A stretch of 64,000 bases of DNA from Coenobita brevimanus (taxonomy: Eukaryota > Arthropoda > Malacostraca > Decapoda > Coenobitidae): assembly GCA_032717465.1 (NCBI GenBank), contig CM064669.1, positions 44,130,001 to 44,194,000 of the forward strand, read 5' to 3'. The first letter of the stretch is position 1. Each line of letters starts with the position of its first letter. Positions 1-15,764 of this stretch are shown in pieces. Both the position numbers and the translations under genes were made by a program. Below the pieces are notes generated by a model. It saw only the letters and a list, made by a program, of their open reading frames with translations, was not told the origin of the DNA and ran no database searches.

Positions 1-640
1 TCAGTAGTCACACTTTCCCCAAACATCCCTTCTAGGACTGTCTCCATCACCCCCATTATATGGTTCAAAATTTTTATGCCTCCGTAATTTCCTCTTGCCA
101 GTGCATCGCCCTTCCCCTTGTACACATTTACAATCACACTCCTAAGCCAGTTTGGCCCAGTCATCTACGACAACACACTCATATACATTCATATTTGTCA
201 CTTCAGCAACTAGCCTCACTCCTGTATCTCCTGAGGCCTTCGGCATTTCAGCAGTTCAGCCCAGAAACACCTGCCGTCATACCCAACTGCATCCTGTCTA
301 TTGCCCTGCTCACAGAAGCAGCATCAGTCAGAGGCCAAGGGCTAGACACTGGATCTCCTGACAAACCTTCCCTTTTCCAATCAAACTCCTCATTCGGCAA
401 CCGGTTATAATGTTCCCTCCAGGCGTCTTTAATATCCTCACTGTCCACTACTACCTTCCCCTCATAATTTTTCACACACTGCTCACCTGTGACATCCCCG
501 TTTTCCCGCCTCATCTGGTTTCCACCTTAAATACCATATTCTTCTTTTCAGCGCTATTTAGGTTATTCAGTTGTCCAGTTATGGTCTTTAGTAATTCCTC
601 CACAAAGAGGCGTTCCCTAAGTTGAATAAAATAATCTGAA
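1..640 (-). pseudogene. LINE ORF2 fragment (reverse transcriptase, frameshifted)
   Basis: Part of a non-LTR retrotransposon polymerase read on the minus strand and running off the left edge. Positions 514-248 encode a linker with NGDVTGEQCVKNYEGK and DIKDAWREHYNRL, typical of the stretch between endonuclease and RT. In another frame, 170-1 encodes VNVYKGKGDALARGNYGGIK, which matches the first RT block (KGKGD...NYRGIKLL in relatives). Upstream, near 515-600, the frame shifts again. At least two frameshifts and a stop make this dead. The family is a common LINE type in decapod genomes; I lean to an RTE-like clade but cannot assign it. There is no sign of host function. Confidence 0.75.
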
Positions 641-4600
<3,960 letters not shown>

Positions 4601-4601
4601 C

Positions 4602-4697
4602 TAACCGTGTCAGTACGATGACGCCTTATAAAATTCTTGCTGCCTCCTGGTGATTTTATTCAACTTAGGGGAAGACTCCTCGTAGTGAAAGGATTAG
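4602..4697 (+). repeat. TTAACCCCTTCA-type short repeat (forward)
   Basis: This copy reads TAACCGTGTCAGTACGATGACG, then ATTCTTGCTGCC, then GTGATTTTATTCAACTTAGG, and ends GTAGTGAAAGGATTAG. It is about 96 bp. Order and spacing match the copies at 12558, 21680 and 40330. The termini are degraded, so there is no perfect TTAA. Confidence 0.75.
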
Positions 4698-4699
4698 AA

Positions 4700-5560
4700 A
4701 CTTTCTGTGGATCCCTTAGCTACGAGAAGTCTGTCCAAAGCTGAATAATGGCGTCTGGAGGAGGAAAGGATAAACTGAAAAGCGTCTCCAGTTTGGGTCG
4801 GTTAAAAGCGTGTTGTGAGATAGGTTGTCGCTGATGAAATGAGAAGAAACTAATCGAGTAATATGAAGCGGTTGACTAGTATAAAAGGAAATAAACATGA
4901 CGTCAGTATATGGGAAGAACAGCGTCAGAGTAAATATAGGTCGATTTATTGGGAAAAAATGACGACACTGTATCGACTTTTGAGAAAAGTGAGTTGACAC
5001 ACAGCGAATTGGTTATGGACTGTGCGGTAGAACTGATGGGGATAAATAATTGTAAGAAGTGTTGACGTTAAAGAAAGTAGTCGTATACTTGACTAAAACA
5101 ACTGGATATAAAGAAAAATAAATCACATTAGACATGTTCACACCAGTCCAGCAAAATATAAATACAAGAATATACCGAAGCCTACATACATCACCTCAGT
5201 TGATCGATATTCTCACGTCATCTGAGTATGAGAGAGAGTTGTAGGGAAAGAAATGCTGGGGACGAAGATATAATTAACCTAAGACGGATTGGTAATGTAC
5301 TAATTGGCAGAAGTGACGAAAGTATAACATTATATATTGTAGCAAGATGTTTAGTTGAAGAAAACTGTTGAATAATAGAAAAGTATATTACAGAATAGGA
5401 AGAAAAACACACCACAGTGTTCTTCTGCGTTTGCATCACACCAAGTAAACTACAAATAAAAAATATAAGGAAAAAATATATGCCTTTTCGATTACTGCAA
5501 AGTCGAGTCAGCTAAACATGATAAAGATTTGTTTGGGGAGAAAATGTGGAGTCTGAAGAA
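4700..5560. other. Non-coding, nothing recognised
   Basis: AT-rich sequence with stops in all frames at short intervals and no recognised protein, RNA or repeat beyond faint similarity to neighbouring dispersed repeats. Confidence 0.5.
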
Positions 5561-6125
5561 AATGCAGTTTGAGTAAGAGGAATTGGGTATGGAGTTGCGG
5601 GAGTGGCACACATGGGTATTGGTTTATCGGCAGCCCCGTGACAGCCCACCCATTTTTTGGTATTAAGTCGGTAACCAGAGTATGGGGGAGAAAGGGACGA
5701 ATGGGAAAAGGGAAGAGGAGGAGGAACGGGGAAGGGGGAGTGGGTAAGAGGAGTAGGGGTGGAGGGAAGGAGCGAAGGAAGCGGGAAGAAAAAGATGAAA
5801 TAAATGATAGTGAAAGTTGAGGAATGGGAGGTTGGAAGAAAAAAGGAGTATGGGAAAGAGGAAAACGGATGGGAATAGGGATATGGAGGGGGAAAGGGTG
5901 AGGATGGGAAGAGAGAGAGGAAGAACTGGAAAGGAAATAGGAAATTACGGTGGAAAGAGGAGAACTGAAAGACTAAGGAAGAGGGGGAAGATGTGTAAGA
6001 CGAGAGGAGGAGGATTGAGAGGTGAAGGAGGAACAGGAATTAAAAGAAGTAAAGAAACACGTTGTATAGCAGAAAATTAAGAACAAGAGCAGGAGGAAGA
6101 GGAACCAGAGGAGGAAAGAGAGAAA
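5561..6125. repeat. Purine-rich tract
   Basis: The plus strand is overwhelmingly G/A, including runs such as GGAAGAGGAGGAGGAA. ORFs here (K/R/E/G-rich) are composition artefacts. It switches within about 20 bp to a pyrimidine-rich tract on the same strand. Confidence 0.85.
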
Positions 6126-6139
6126 GAGCAGGCCACCAC

Positions 6140-6770
6140 CACCATCGCCACCATAGTCCTCTGCCTCACGAACCATTTATCTTCTTCCACTGGGACCACT
6201 ACCTCACTTTTTTTCATACCCACACAAGTTTACTTCACTTTTCCTCTCTCACTCACTCTCTCTCCCTCTCATCACTACATTTGTTTCTCATTCTCTTACA
6301 TTTTCATTCCACTTCCAATCCCCATCAGTTCACGTTCACTCTTGTTCCATCTTTTCCTCTCGCTGTCTTTCTCTTATATATATATATTTTTCTCTTACCA
6401 CAATCACCAGTCCTCATTTACTCTAACTTCCTCGGTCTAGTTCAAACTTTCCTCATGCCTTCCCATGTTCTTCGCCATTCATTCTCATCAACTCCATCTG
6501 TCTTACCTCCTCATCCTCTTCCACTCCATCTATCTTTTCCCCTCTTCCTCCTCCACTCCATCTATCTTTTCTCCTCTTCCACTCGATCTCTCTTTTCCTC
6601 TCTTCCGCTCTATCTTTGTCACCCCCGTCCTCCGCTCCACCTTTTTCGCGCCCTTCCTCTTCCACTCCATCTTTCCTCCTCATCCTCACCCATTCCATCT
6701 TTCTTTCTCCCTCTTCCTCTTCCTCTCAGTCTTTCCCTGTCATTCCCTTAGGACCCGGACACACTTTGCC
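6140..6770. repeat. Pyrimidine-rich tract
   Basis: The plus strand is dominated by C/T with repeated CTTCCACTCCATCT phrases about 30-40 bp apart (6500-6690), a loose minisatellite. The 229-codon and 105-codon ORFs (S/L/P/F/H-rich) follow from the composition. Confidence 0.85.
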
Positions 6771-7099
6771 CCGAAAATGTGATCGACAAGACGAAACGAA
6801 GCACCGGGTTAGAGCTGTTTCAGTAGTCGAGTCTGAACGTTGGACGGACCCGAGCCTCGTTTCCTCTTGACGATCACATGTTCGAGGGCAAGTCGGAGTA
6901 GACTGTAGCACCAGTCGAGCAGGGGAGTACTCTCAAGGTGGACGGAAAGCTGATGACAGGGAGAGCTGGAGCTCCCGTTTCATCTGACCTTGGGACAAGT
7001 TCTTGACCATCCCCCTTTGTTGAACTTTTCAGTGTCTCAGGAACACAGAGAGTTGGCCAGCATAGCATGCTCTCCAATACAAGTTTCTCCAACTGCCAA

Positions 7100-7262
7100 C
7101 ACCAAACTACACGCACAGTACACACTACACTTCCTTCTACCTTATCCCTCCCTCTCACATCTCCCTCTCCTCTGTCCTCCCAGCCATTCCGACTCTTCCT
7201 CTACATTTTTTCCTCCATTCTGTCCTCCCTCTCCTTCCCTCTTTTCGCCTTCCCTTCCCCTT
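7100..7262. repeat. Short pyrimidine-rich tract
   Basis: C/T-dominated plus strand, similar in kind to 6140-6770. The preceding 6771-7099 shows no recognised feature. Confidence 0.7.
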
Positions 7263-7264
7263 TA

Positions 7265-7645
7265 TTATGCCTCTGCCTACTTGTGTTGGAGGTGGCATTA
7301 AGTGATTGGTCTGGCCGTCCGTGCGTGCGTGGGTCCGTCCATCGGTAACGCTGTTGTGGGCGCGGTATCTCCCGAACCCATCGACGGATTTCCACGAAAC
7401 TTTTGTCGTTGATGCAGTAAGAAGAGATGACGAACTGATTAGGTCAGCTAGGTCAAAGGGTCAAAAGACAATGTCATTTGGGGCTGACTTATTTAATATT
7501 TGTGGGTGCGATATCTCCTGAACCCCTCGACGGCTTTCGACCATACTTATGTCAGTGATACAGTATGAAGGGACAATGAGCTGATTAGGTCAGCAAAGTC
7601 AAGGGGTCAAACGTCAAGGTCATATGGGGCCTATATCTTTAGTCT
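7265..7645. repeat. Dispersed repeat with internal duplication and AGGTCA half-sites
   Basis: Two related halves, about 7345-7480 and 7505-7630, each carry GCG(G/A)TATCTCC(C/T)GAACCC, CGACGG, a (G/T)ATGCAGTA or GATACAGTA phrase, GATTAGGTCAGC and a cluster of AGGTCA-like hexamers. The wording (formula for tolerance of sequence, then GACGAACTGATT) is typical of non-autonomous dispersed repeats. No coding capacity is recognised. Confidence 0.6.
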
Positions 7646-7779
7646 CCTTTCAACCCACAATGAACCCTGTCATGCAGGTTGTATGGCGAGCCCGTGCGCA
7701 ACGCTTGGCGGAGGCATAGCGAACAGTATCGAGCAACGCTTTGCGTAGACAGCTCGGAGCCCGAGTTCGCGGCATTCCA

Positions 7780-8580
7780 TTAATGTATTACAATTCTTCC
7801 ATTCTTCGTTCTTTTCTGTATGCTTCCTGTCCATCCTTGCTTCTTCCCACTCCACTCCTCCTTTCTTTCTCCATTTCCATTTCTCTCTGTTTCCTATAGT
7901 CTCTTTCTCTTTCCTTCCGTCCTTCCTCCTCTGCTTTTCATCTCTTTCTAGCTCCACTCCTTCCTCCCTTTTCTATCCCCTCCGTTCTTCCCAGTTTCCT
8001 CCCCTTCCGGTAATCCATCCTTCCTCCTTCCGTCCCTCCTTTCGCCTTTCTTGCCATCTTTCCTTTCTCGCATCCACCCCTTGCGCTTTCACTCCTTCCC
8101 CCTATTCCTTTTACCACCCCATTCATTTCTTTCCTCCCTTTCCTACGCGCCCGCCCTTCTTCCTGTCCACCGTTTCTCCCTTCCCTCTCTCTTGCATCCT
8201 TCCCTGTTTCTTTCATATTTTCTCCCTTATTGCTGCCATTTCTATCCATCTTCCCCCATCTCCCATCCTTCCTTCCTTCTTTCCTTCCATTCACTAATCC
8301 TTCCTATTCCCCCTGTCTTTCCCCCCTTCCCCTACCTTCCTGCCTTCACCCCCATCACGGGCCTGTCCGAGAAATTTCAGCATCGAATTTCATGAGGACC
8401 TAAATAAATCCCGACCATTTAGGACGTCTGCAAAATTGATAATGAGCCTCACACCCGTCCCAGAATTGTCAGGGACCCTCACTCCTCCAGAACGTTACGT
8501 ATCGCTCTCGTGCGTTTGTAAGTTTATTTAGCTGTATTTCTCTCTGTATTAAGTTGCTTTTTGTTATTAGTACCGTAGTT
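7780..8580. repeat. Repeat R1 copy 1 (pyrimidine tract plus conserved tail)
   Basis: A 570-bp C/T-rich body ends in a conserved tail (GAGAAATTTCAGCATC at 8369, GGACCTAAAT, GACCATTTAGG, GCAAAATTGA, CAGAATTGTC). The same body and tail, in the same order, recur at 36690-37500. In both places the next sequence is a member of another dispersed family, so the two loci are paralogous composites. Confidence 0.7.
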
Positions 8581-8812
8581 ACATTTTACCCGTCCCCGCC
8601 CCTCTGATTGTTTTCACTCGGTTTGTCTGTTTATCTATCTGTCTGTCTGTCTGTTAGCAACTTTAAGCGAAAACTACTGGTGCGATTTTGACTAAAATTA
8701 CGAGGATGATGGGCTACGACCCTCTGATCTCATGATTAAATTTTTGGCCAAACTGGGCCAAGGCCCAGGCTGTAGGCCCAAAAAATGTAAAAAAAAAAAA
8801 AAAATGCACGTT
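8581..8812 (+). repeat. Dispersed repeat family P, copy near 8.6 kb
   Basis: Contains CCCGTCCCCGCCCC, TTTTCACTCGGTTTG, a (TCTG)n run, AAAACTACTGGTGCGATTTT, GGGCTA, GGCCAAGGCC and CAGGCTGTAG, then an A-run. A close relative lies at 20493-20750 with the same phrases in the same order. Non-coding. The terminal A-run (8791-8806) could mark a retroposed 3' end. Confidence 0.7.
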
Positions 8813-8824
8813 GGTTACGTCCCA

Positions 8825-9045
8825 GACAGTTGATTCAAGATAATGCATATTCTTTACTCGTAGGTTGCTCGATTGAAAGTACTTCAGTAACATCCTCAGA
8901 CATTTCTCGTGTACTTTTCTCTTGAAGCATTTTCGAAGATGTGCTTTCATTTGCGCAGTATTTGAAGTAATAAAAATACAGTATTTGCAAGCTCTGTTCA
9001 TAAACTTCCACTGTAACCACCTCACCCCAGTCAGGTAATTTCATC
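8825..9045 (-). pseudogene. Possible BED-finger transposase fragment
   Basis: On the minus strand, about 9005-8935 encodes FMNRACKYC followed 13 residues later by MKAHLRKC. This C-x2-C...H-x3-C spacing resembles the BED zinc finger at the N-terminus of hAT-type transposases. Downstream the acidic/serine-rich stretch is open in a different frame. The fragment is about 70 codons and is interrupted by family P. The pattern is short and could arise by chance. Confidence 0.3.
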
Positions 9046-9705
9046 CTTCCCAACCCCCTCCTCCTGTCCTGTACCTATGCAGCTGCGAACCTGTCACTGA
9101 GTCAGTCACTGAGACTCAGCTCAGCAGTGACCAGAACAACAAAAGAACACGAGGCGTCAGGACATTACACGAATAATACGCGTATTATGGGTACCAGAGT
9201 ACCCATATGATGAGTCAGTGGCATGTGATTGTGCATTATTTAAGAATAGTTGATGTTTTAGGTGTCAGTAAGGATTCTTGTAAAAAAATAATAATAATTT
9301 GATACGAATATTTGAAATTAGGAGAAGGCAGTAAATCCAAAAAGGGCCATTAAAACCCAGATTTACTTCCCCAAACCAGGTTGCCTGGTAGGAAAAAAAA
9401 ATCCGTCGCTGATGGACTGGTTGTGTCTTGCAGGCATTGTAAACCACAGTATTAGTGTGTGCAACGTTTGGCCTCTGAGGCTGATCCAAGAATTTTGAAA
9501 ACTTGAATGACAGTGAATGGATGAGACTGATTTTCACAAGGCACAGTGCTGATAGCTGTCCTACATTTGTGCTTACCTACTCCTGTGTCTGGATCCTTCC
9601 TCCCCGTTTAAGTGGGAAAGAGGGTTAAAAGGATGATGATGGTGATGATTAAAGAATGTTACATTATTCGAAATAATATTCATTCCTTGAGCAGGATATA
9701 ATTTC
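9046..9705. other. Non-coding, nothing recognised
   Basis: No supported gene or RNA. A short GATGATGATGGTGATGATT run sits near 9632. Confidence 0.5.
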
Positions 9706-9812
9706 CGTCAGTTGAATAAAATTGTCTGGTGTTGGACGCTGGCAGTATAATTGTATTGTAGCGGCTGGTTTTGTGACCTAGGCAGTCAGATGTACTGTAC
9801 GCGGTAAAAGGG
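9706..9812 (-). repeat. TTAACCCCTTCA-type short repeat (reverse)
   Basis: GTTGAATAAAATTGTCTGG, then GGCAGTATAAT, ending GTAAAAGGGTTAA. This is the reverse-complement order of the unit seen at 12558 and elsewhere. Confidence 0.65.
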
Positions 9813-10000
9813 TTAAGGTTATGCTGTAAACTGGTTACCCTCGGCCCGGGTGGGAGTAGAGGCGGGACATTGAGTTTTGTTCGTCCATCTGTCCATCTGC
9901 AGTACGGTGGTCGTGGAAATTCACGTGGAAGAAAAAAAAAACGGAAAAGAGAGTTAACTGACACCTTTTTGTTGAATTAGTTTTGAAAATCGCGCGCGCA

Positions 10001-10171
<171 letters not shown>

Positions 10172-10174
<3 letters not shown>

Positions 10175-10670
10175 CCGTGCACACGTGTGTTTGCGCTGAG
10201 GAGCTCAGGGTAGGGGAACGCCATGACCCAGGTCACTGCCAGTGGAATTAGACTCAAAGTGCAGTTATATAAGTAGCAGAAGAGAGAGGGAAGGAAGATT
10301 GATATTGGCTGAGACCATAATCCTGTTTGTTTTGGCTGTTTGTTTGTGTGTTTTGTTTGCTGGTGGTTTACGAGGAGGGTAATGGTGCTTGGCAGAGGCA
10401 GTTTGCTTCCACGTGGACTCACTTGGAGTTTTATCGTGAGTTTCTTTCCTTGGTTTTATGTCTTTGTGTGTGCTTTCTGTGTGTCGTGTCTGCGTTTATT
10501 TTTTTTTTTTTATTATTATTTTAGTTGTGTGCACCGAAATCTCTGTTATTTTTATATACTGACCAGACTTAGTAGCCTCGGCATAATCATTTTCATATGA
10601 GTAAAATCGTCTACAGGAAGTAAGAATGAAGTGGAAGATACTATATGGAGTTCGTGTCAGTAATCAAGGT
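10172..10670. other. Non-coding, nothing recognised
   Basis: T- and TG-rich sequence with no supported gene. Small ORFs here are low-complexity. Confidence 0.5.
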
Positions 10671-10673
10671 TGT

Positions 10674-11345
10674 TTAACCACTTCACTACGACACATCTCA
10701 AAGTTGTCTGACGGAAACAAAAGGTCGAGACCATAAGACATCATTGTAAAGAAGGGGTTAATCCTCACTCCTGTTGCGAAGCGATTAATGATTATTTTTA
10801 AACCACCTGTGCAGTGAATAAGGTAAAATTTAAATACGAGTATAAAAGACGTCATCAGATTGAGTGGTCTAGCACTCAGGCGTTTATGACTTTCAGGTGA
10901 ATAAAATCGTCTTACATCAGCTGGAGTAGTGTATCAGAGTTATCCCCACCATGCGAGGGTTAATGGTGACAGTTTTAATACTCAGGCTCCTCTCACTCCT
11001 TCGCGTGAGTAAAGTCATCTGATGTTAGTGGAAATAAGACACTAGAGTTGTGCCTACCTTCAGGGGTTTAAGGCTGGCAGTTTGTGTTAAGTCTCATTCT
11101 TCCCCTACAACAACCAGCAGCGGTCGGCGTTATACGTACGTTCCCAGTTCCTCTGCCGGGTGAACAGAGGCAAGGAGGAAACAAACTACTGAACTCTCTG
11201 CACATCTTTTATCCCATCCTGCCATCATCGCAGTATTTATATCTTAAACCTTCAGGCTTAAATCCTGTCATCCCGAGGACGTTGCCTGTAATTTGTTCTT
11301 GCTGTCTCCCGATGAATTTATTAGTCAAACTTGATGGGTTAAATA
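10674..11345. repeat. Cluster of TTAACCCCTTCA-type short repeats, both orientations
   Basis: 10674-10761 is bounded by TTAACCACTTCACTACGAC and AAGAAGGGGTTAA, an ~88-bp unit with both TTAA ends. 10763-10865 and 10890-10968 look like reverse copies (GTGAATAAGGTAAAAT; GGTGAATAAAATCGTC...GCGAGGGTTAA). 11000-11072 is another reverse-like copy (GAGTAAAGTCATCTG). 11245-11345 is forward (CCGAGGACG, TTGTTCTTGCTG, CCCGATGAATTTATT, GATGGGTTAA). No gene is supported here. Confidence 0.65.
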
Positions 11346-11349
11346 TAGC

Positions 11350-11965
11350 CTTCAACTCCTCACTTAGGTGCTCCTCTAAACGAACTGAATCGTCCGGCAG
11401 CAGGCAAACTAAACGTGACGTACTTGGGCTGAAGATGTTAAAAGTGAGTATATCGATGCCGCTCCCCAGAAAATAGTCCATTTAATCTTCCCTACGTTTT
11501 TAGGTTAGCATTTTCACGAATTAATACATTTTGTTTTATATTCCAGGAACACAACTATGTATTTTTGAGTTTTGCGTCTCTGTCTATATTAATGATGTAC
11601 AAGCCTACGTGCCATATGCTTACAAATTATATCGCAACGGAGAAGGCAGACCGCATACACGTATATTTGCCAACAATTTCTGGAGCCCCTGACGAAGCTA
11701 AAACGTGCTTGGTTTCTCTGTAAAGCCTGACAGCTCTCAGTGATGTGAGATGCAGGCTAAACAAATCAAGTAATCATAAGTGTCGTATAAGTAATCGTCA
11801 GGACTTACGGGCTTGCCTTCCCCTTTGTGGTTCAAGCTGTGAGAAGATGGCCGTATATGCCACAAATTATTTACTTATGTTTAATTAGTCTGTCTCACTT
11901 TCCAGGTACGGTATGTACAGACTACGGCAGGTGTACACAGGCGCTATTGTAAGTACTGGCTTTGA
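11350..11965. other. Non-coding, nothing recognised
   Basis: No supported gene. Short ORFs lack recognisable similarity. Confidence 0.5.
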
Positions 11966-11966
11966 T

Positions 11967-11967
<1 letters not shown>

Positions 11968-12022
<55 letters not shown>
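11968..12022. repeat. (AC)n microsatellite
   Basis: About 27 uninterrupted AC units. Confidence 0.97.
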
Positions 12023-12025
<3 letters not shown>

Positions 12026-12362
12026 TTCATATATATCTGTTAACTTATATATTTTGTGCATGTTGCATATAAGTACACCCACCAAACTAAGTTCCAATAG
12101 ACTTCTCTTGTCTGGAATTGAAAACGCTAGACGAAATGCATTGATATATTCCGTAATGCCTTTTCATAATATTGCATAGTGAGGGATTCATCCATTATTC
12201 TTATTTTGAAGGTTTATTTTTTCAGTTTGGCGAAACGTAACCAAAATATTAACTGGAGTAATCTATGCAGCAGATGGTGCGACATTTCCACAATAAAGTC
12301 GCCAAATTTTAGGAAGGCACTCAAATTATTTGTTATGCTTGTTGGTCATATCAGCACCAGTT

Positions 12363-12530
12363 AGAGGTGAGGGTAGGATTGTGGAGGGTGAGTGGGTGAG
12401 GGGTATTGTGGAGGGTGGATGGGTGAGGGGTAGGATTGTGGAGGGTGGATGGGTGAGCGGTAGGATTGTGGAGGGTGGGTGGGTGAGGTGTAGGGTTGTG
12501 CAGGATGGCTAGGTGAGGAGTACGACTGTA
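12363..12530. repeat. ~30-bp minisatellite, about 5 units
   Basis: The unit is approximately GGTAGGATTGTGGAGGGTGG plus ATGGGTGAGG. Five variants lie in tandem, directly upstream of the TTAACCCCTTCA array. ORFs on both strands are repeat artefacts. Confidence 0.9.
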
Positions 12531-12556
12531 GAGGTAGGATGAAAAACTGTCTTCAA

Positions 12557-13260
12557 TAACCCCTTCAGTACGATGACGACTTGACTCTTGTACTACCACC
12601 AGACGAATTTATTCACGGTAATGCACCCCCCTGTAGAGAAAGAGTTAAATGCAGTTTCCACTAACCCTGTTCAACACGAGGACGACTTGTTTTATCCTTA
12701 CTACCGCCAGACGATTTTATTCAGCATAATAGCAACCCCTCATACCAAAGGGGTTAAAGCACTTCAGTACCATCAGTGACATTGGATTATTTTATTTTTG
12801 TTCCCTTTAGGCTGTATTATTCTTTCTCCCGCCAGACGATTTTATTCAGCGTAGGAGAAACCCCCGGACAATATGTAAAAAGATGTCATCATTTCATTAC
12901 CATGACGTATCTCTTATATATTATTTAGGTATGTGAAGAGATATAACCACTTCACTAACATGACATCTTATGTTTTATTTCATTGAGTGAAAGGATATAA
13001 TCACTTCACTACCATGACGTATATTTTATTTCACTTAGTGAAGGGATATAATCACTTCACTATTTCATATCTTATTTCTGCTACCTTCAGGTGATTTTAT
13101 TAAACTCAGACGAGACTTACTGAACTGGAGGCGTAAAACATATCCTTCATTAAGCCCTCAGTACGAGAAGTCCATCTTACGGTAAAAGAAATGGCCTGGA
13201 AGTAACAAGAATAAAACTTAAATAACGTCCTCGGGCTGAAGGGACAATAATATTATAGTT
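12557..13260 (+). repeat. Tandem array of TTAACCCCTTCA-type units
   Basis: At least three clear forward units abut at about 95-110-bp spacing. Unit 1, 12558-12648: AACCCCTTCAGTACGATGAC ... CCAGACGAATTTATTCA ... AAGAGTTAA. Unit 2, 12662-12757: TAACCCTGTTCAACACGAGG ... CCAGACGATTTTATTCAGC ... AAGGGGTTAA. Unit 3, 12757-12870: CACTTCAGTACCATC ... CCAGACGATTTTATTCAGC. Shorter degenerate units follow at 12947, 12997 and 13047 (ATAACCACTTCACTA, ATAATCACTTCACTACCATG). 13060-13135 has the core GGTGATTTTATTAAACTCAG. Non-coding. Confidence 0.8.
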
Positions 13261-14167
<907 letters not shown>

Positions 14168-14317
14168 CACTTTCACTTGTTCGTACACACTCTTTGTTGA
14201 CCTTTCAACTCGACCTTTTCACCTGACCTGCAAGGAGAGAGGTGATATACGCTGAAATTTAAGAACGACTTTTAGTACGGAAAATACTCTCTGTGCAACA
14301 CGTTAAGTAATTTTTGT

Positions 14318-14545
14318 GATGGTTGTGGTGGTGGAGATGGTGGATTTGGTGATAGTGGTTGTGGTGGTGGAGATGGTGGATTTGGTGATAATGGTTGTGG
14401 TGGTGGAGATGGTGGATTTGGTGATAGTGGTGTGGCGGTGGAGATGGTGGATTTGGTGATAGTGGTGTGGTGGTGGAGATGGTGGATTTGGTGATAATGG
14501 TTGTGGTGGTGGATATGGTGATAGTGGTTGTGGTACGGATTGTGA
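14318..14545. repeat. ~36-bp GGT-rich minisatellite, about 6 units
   Basis: The unit is approximately GGTTGTGGTGGTGGAGATGG plus TGGATTTGGTGATAGT. Copies differ by 1-2-bp indels. The 170-codon minus-strand ORF (T/I/H-rich) across it is an artefact. Confidence 0.92.
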
Positions 14546-14859
14546 TTGTGAAGTTGTTGATCATGGCTGTGGCAGTGAAACTAGAGTGAGTAACTGAGTG
14601 TGAATGAGGCGTGAAAGTATCTGTAAAATAAGAATGAAGGAGAGTGAATGAGTGGGCGAGAGGGTAAGTGTTTGAAGCATGGACGTGAGTGAGTGAATTA
14701 GAGTGGTGAGGTACGTTTTGGCCAATCCTTCTTAGTGAAGTATATTTGTTTGTCCCTATTGTCCCACTCATATTTTTGCCTGTCCCTTTCTCCCACGCAT
14801 ATTTTTGCTCGTCCCTATAGTCCTACTCATATTTTTGTTTGTCCCTGTTGTTCCACTCA

Positions 14860-14879
14860 GAAAAAAAAAAAAAAAAAAA
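14860..14879. repeat. A-run
   Basis: About 19 A on the plus strand, directly abutting the 3' truncation point of the minus-strand pseudogene. Confidence 0.9.
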
Positions 14880-15500
14880 CTACTCTGTGTAACCTAGCTG
14901 CAACCGTAGGATAAGTGCATTGACCTTTAGATGTTCACAGATTTTTCGCTTGTATTTCTGATACTGAACTCTTTCTAAAAGCAGCGTCATGTTGTATGAA
15001 TCTTTAATGTTTGCAGTAGGTACAGAAAGAAGTTTATTTCCTTTTTGAAGAAGGACTTCTTTCAAGCTGACTGTTGACGGATCTGTGAACAAGCGCTACT
15101 CGTCCACATTGTGTTTTTGACCAAGAGCCCCCATGACTGAATTAACATCATTACGAAACGCAAGACCATCCTCTTGAGAGTAGCATTCTTTGAAATCATC
15201 ATGGAGGCTGCGGGGAAAAAAAATAATCGCGCAGCAGTAATTTCCAGCCCTCTGATCTTGAAACTGAAAGTTCAGCCAGCTTCTTAGGTAAATCCAAGCC
15301 ACGAACATCTTAGGTAAATCCAAGCCACGAACATCTTAGGTGAATCCAAGCCACGAACATCTTAGGTGAATCCAAGCCACGAACAAGGTCATTCAGATCT
15401 CCTTGAGACAATAAATATGGTTCTTTGGAAGAACAGGTTACCTGGAATGTTGGATCAGAAATTATTTCATTTTTTCCTCGTGATGTGCTGCAGCTTAGTT
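14880..15500 (-). pseudogene. Decayed ORF of a repetitive arthropod protein family of unknown function
   Basis: The minus strand from about 15440 reads PYLLSQGDLNDLVRGLD, is interrupted by a 26-bp tandem expansion (15281-15384), then continues LSVSRSEGWKLLL, and in another frame HDDFKECYSQEDGLAFRNDV, MGALGQKHNVDE-stop-RLFTD, SLKEVLLQKGNKLLSVP and ICEHLKVNALILRLQLGYTE. From memory this matches a protein sequence found in very many copies in arthropod and other invertebrate genomes (SQGDLNDLVRDLNL..., DEWRLFIDSSK.SLK, LLHNGNK.PSVP, GDLKV..LLLGLQ.GYT). Its biochemical role is unknown to me, and a mobile-element origin is likely. The copy has an in-frame TAG (about 15105), at least two frameshifts and a truncated C-terminus at the A-run. 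Confidence 0.65.
15281..15384. repeat. 26-bp tandem repeat, 4 units, inside the pseudogene
   Basis: Four near-identical 26-bp units containing CTTAGGTAAATCCAAGCC and ACGAAC. The unit derives from the pseudogene's LVRGLDLPK coding stretch, so the expansion is internal. 26 is not a multiple of 3, so each unit shifts the frame. Confidence 0.95.
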
Positions 15501-15764
15501 TGATTCCTCATCTCTTAAGTTACCTGCTCTGGAGGATTTGGTACTGGAAGTTGAGCTCTGTGGGGAACTGGTCTCACAGCAGATGGTAAATTATGGTATT
15601 TCAAGAAGCTCTTTGTTTTTGAAGTAATCGCTTTTGTGCTTACAAGGTAGAAATACTGTAGCATTCTGTTGTGTGATCTTTGGGTTCCATCGAAATCATT
15701 GCAACAGCAAATGGCATGTGATGTGAACCGCTTAGCTGTCCTGTGAGTAGTTTTAGTAGTAGTG

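Noticed and set aside
6062..6751. 229-codon ORF with hydrophobic stretches
   Set aside because: Crosses a purine-to-pyrimidine switch and follows composition only.
12363..12530. CRISPR-like array
   Set aside because: Units are contiguous variants without unique spacers, in eukaryotic DNA; it is a minisatellite. The same applies to 15281-15384 and 63828-64000.
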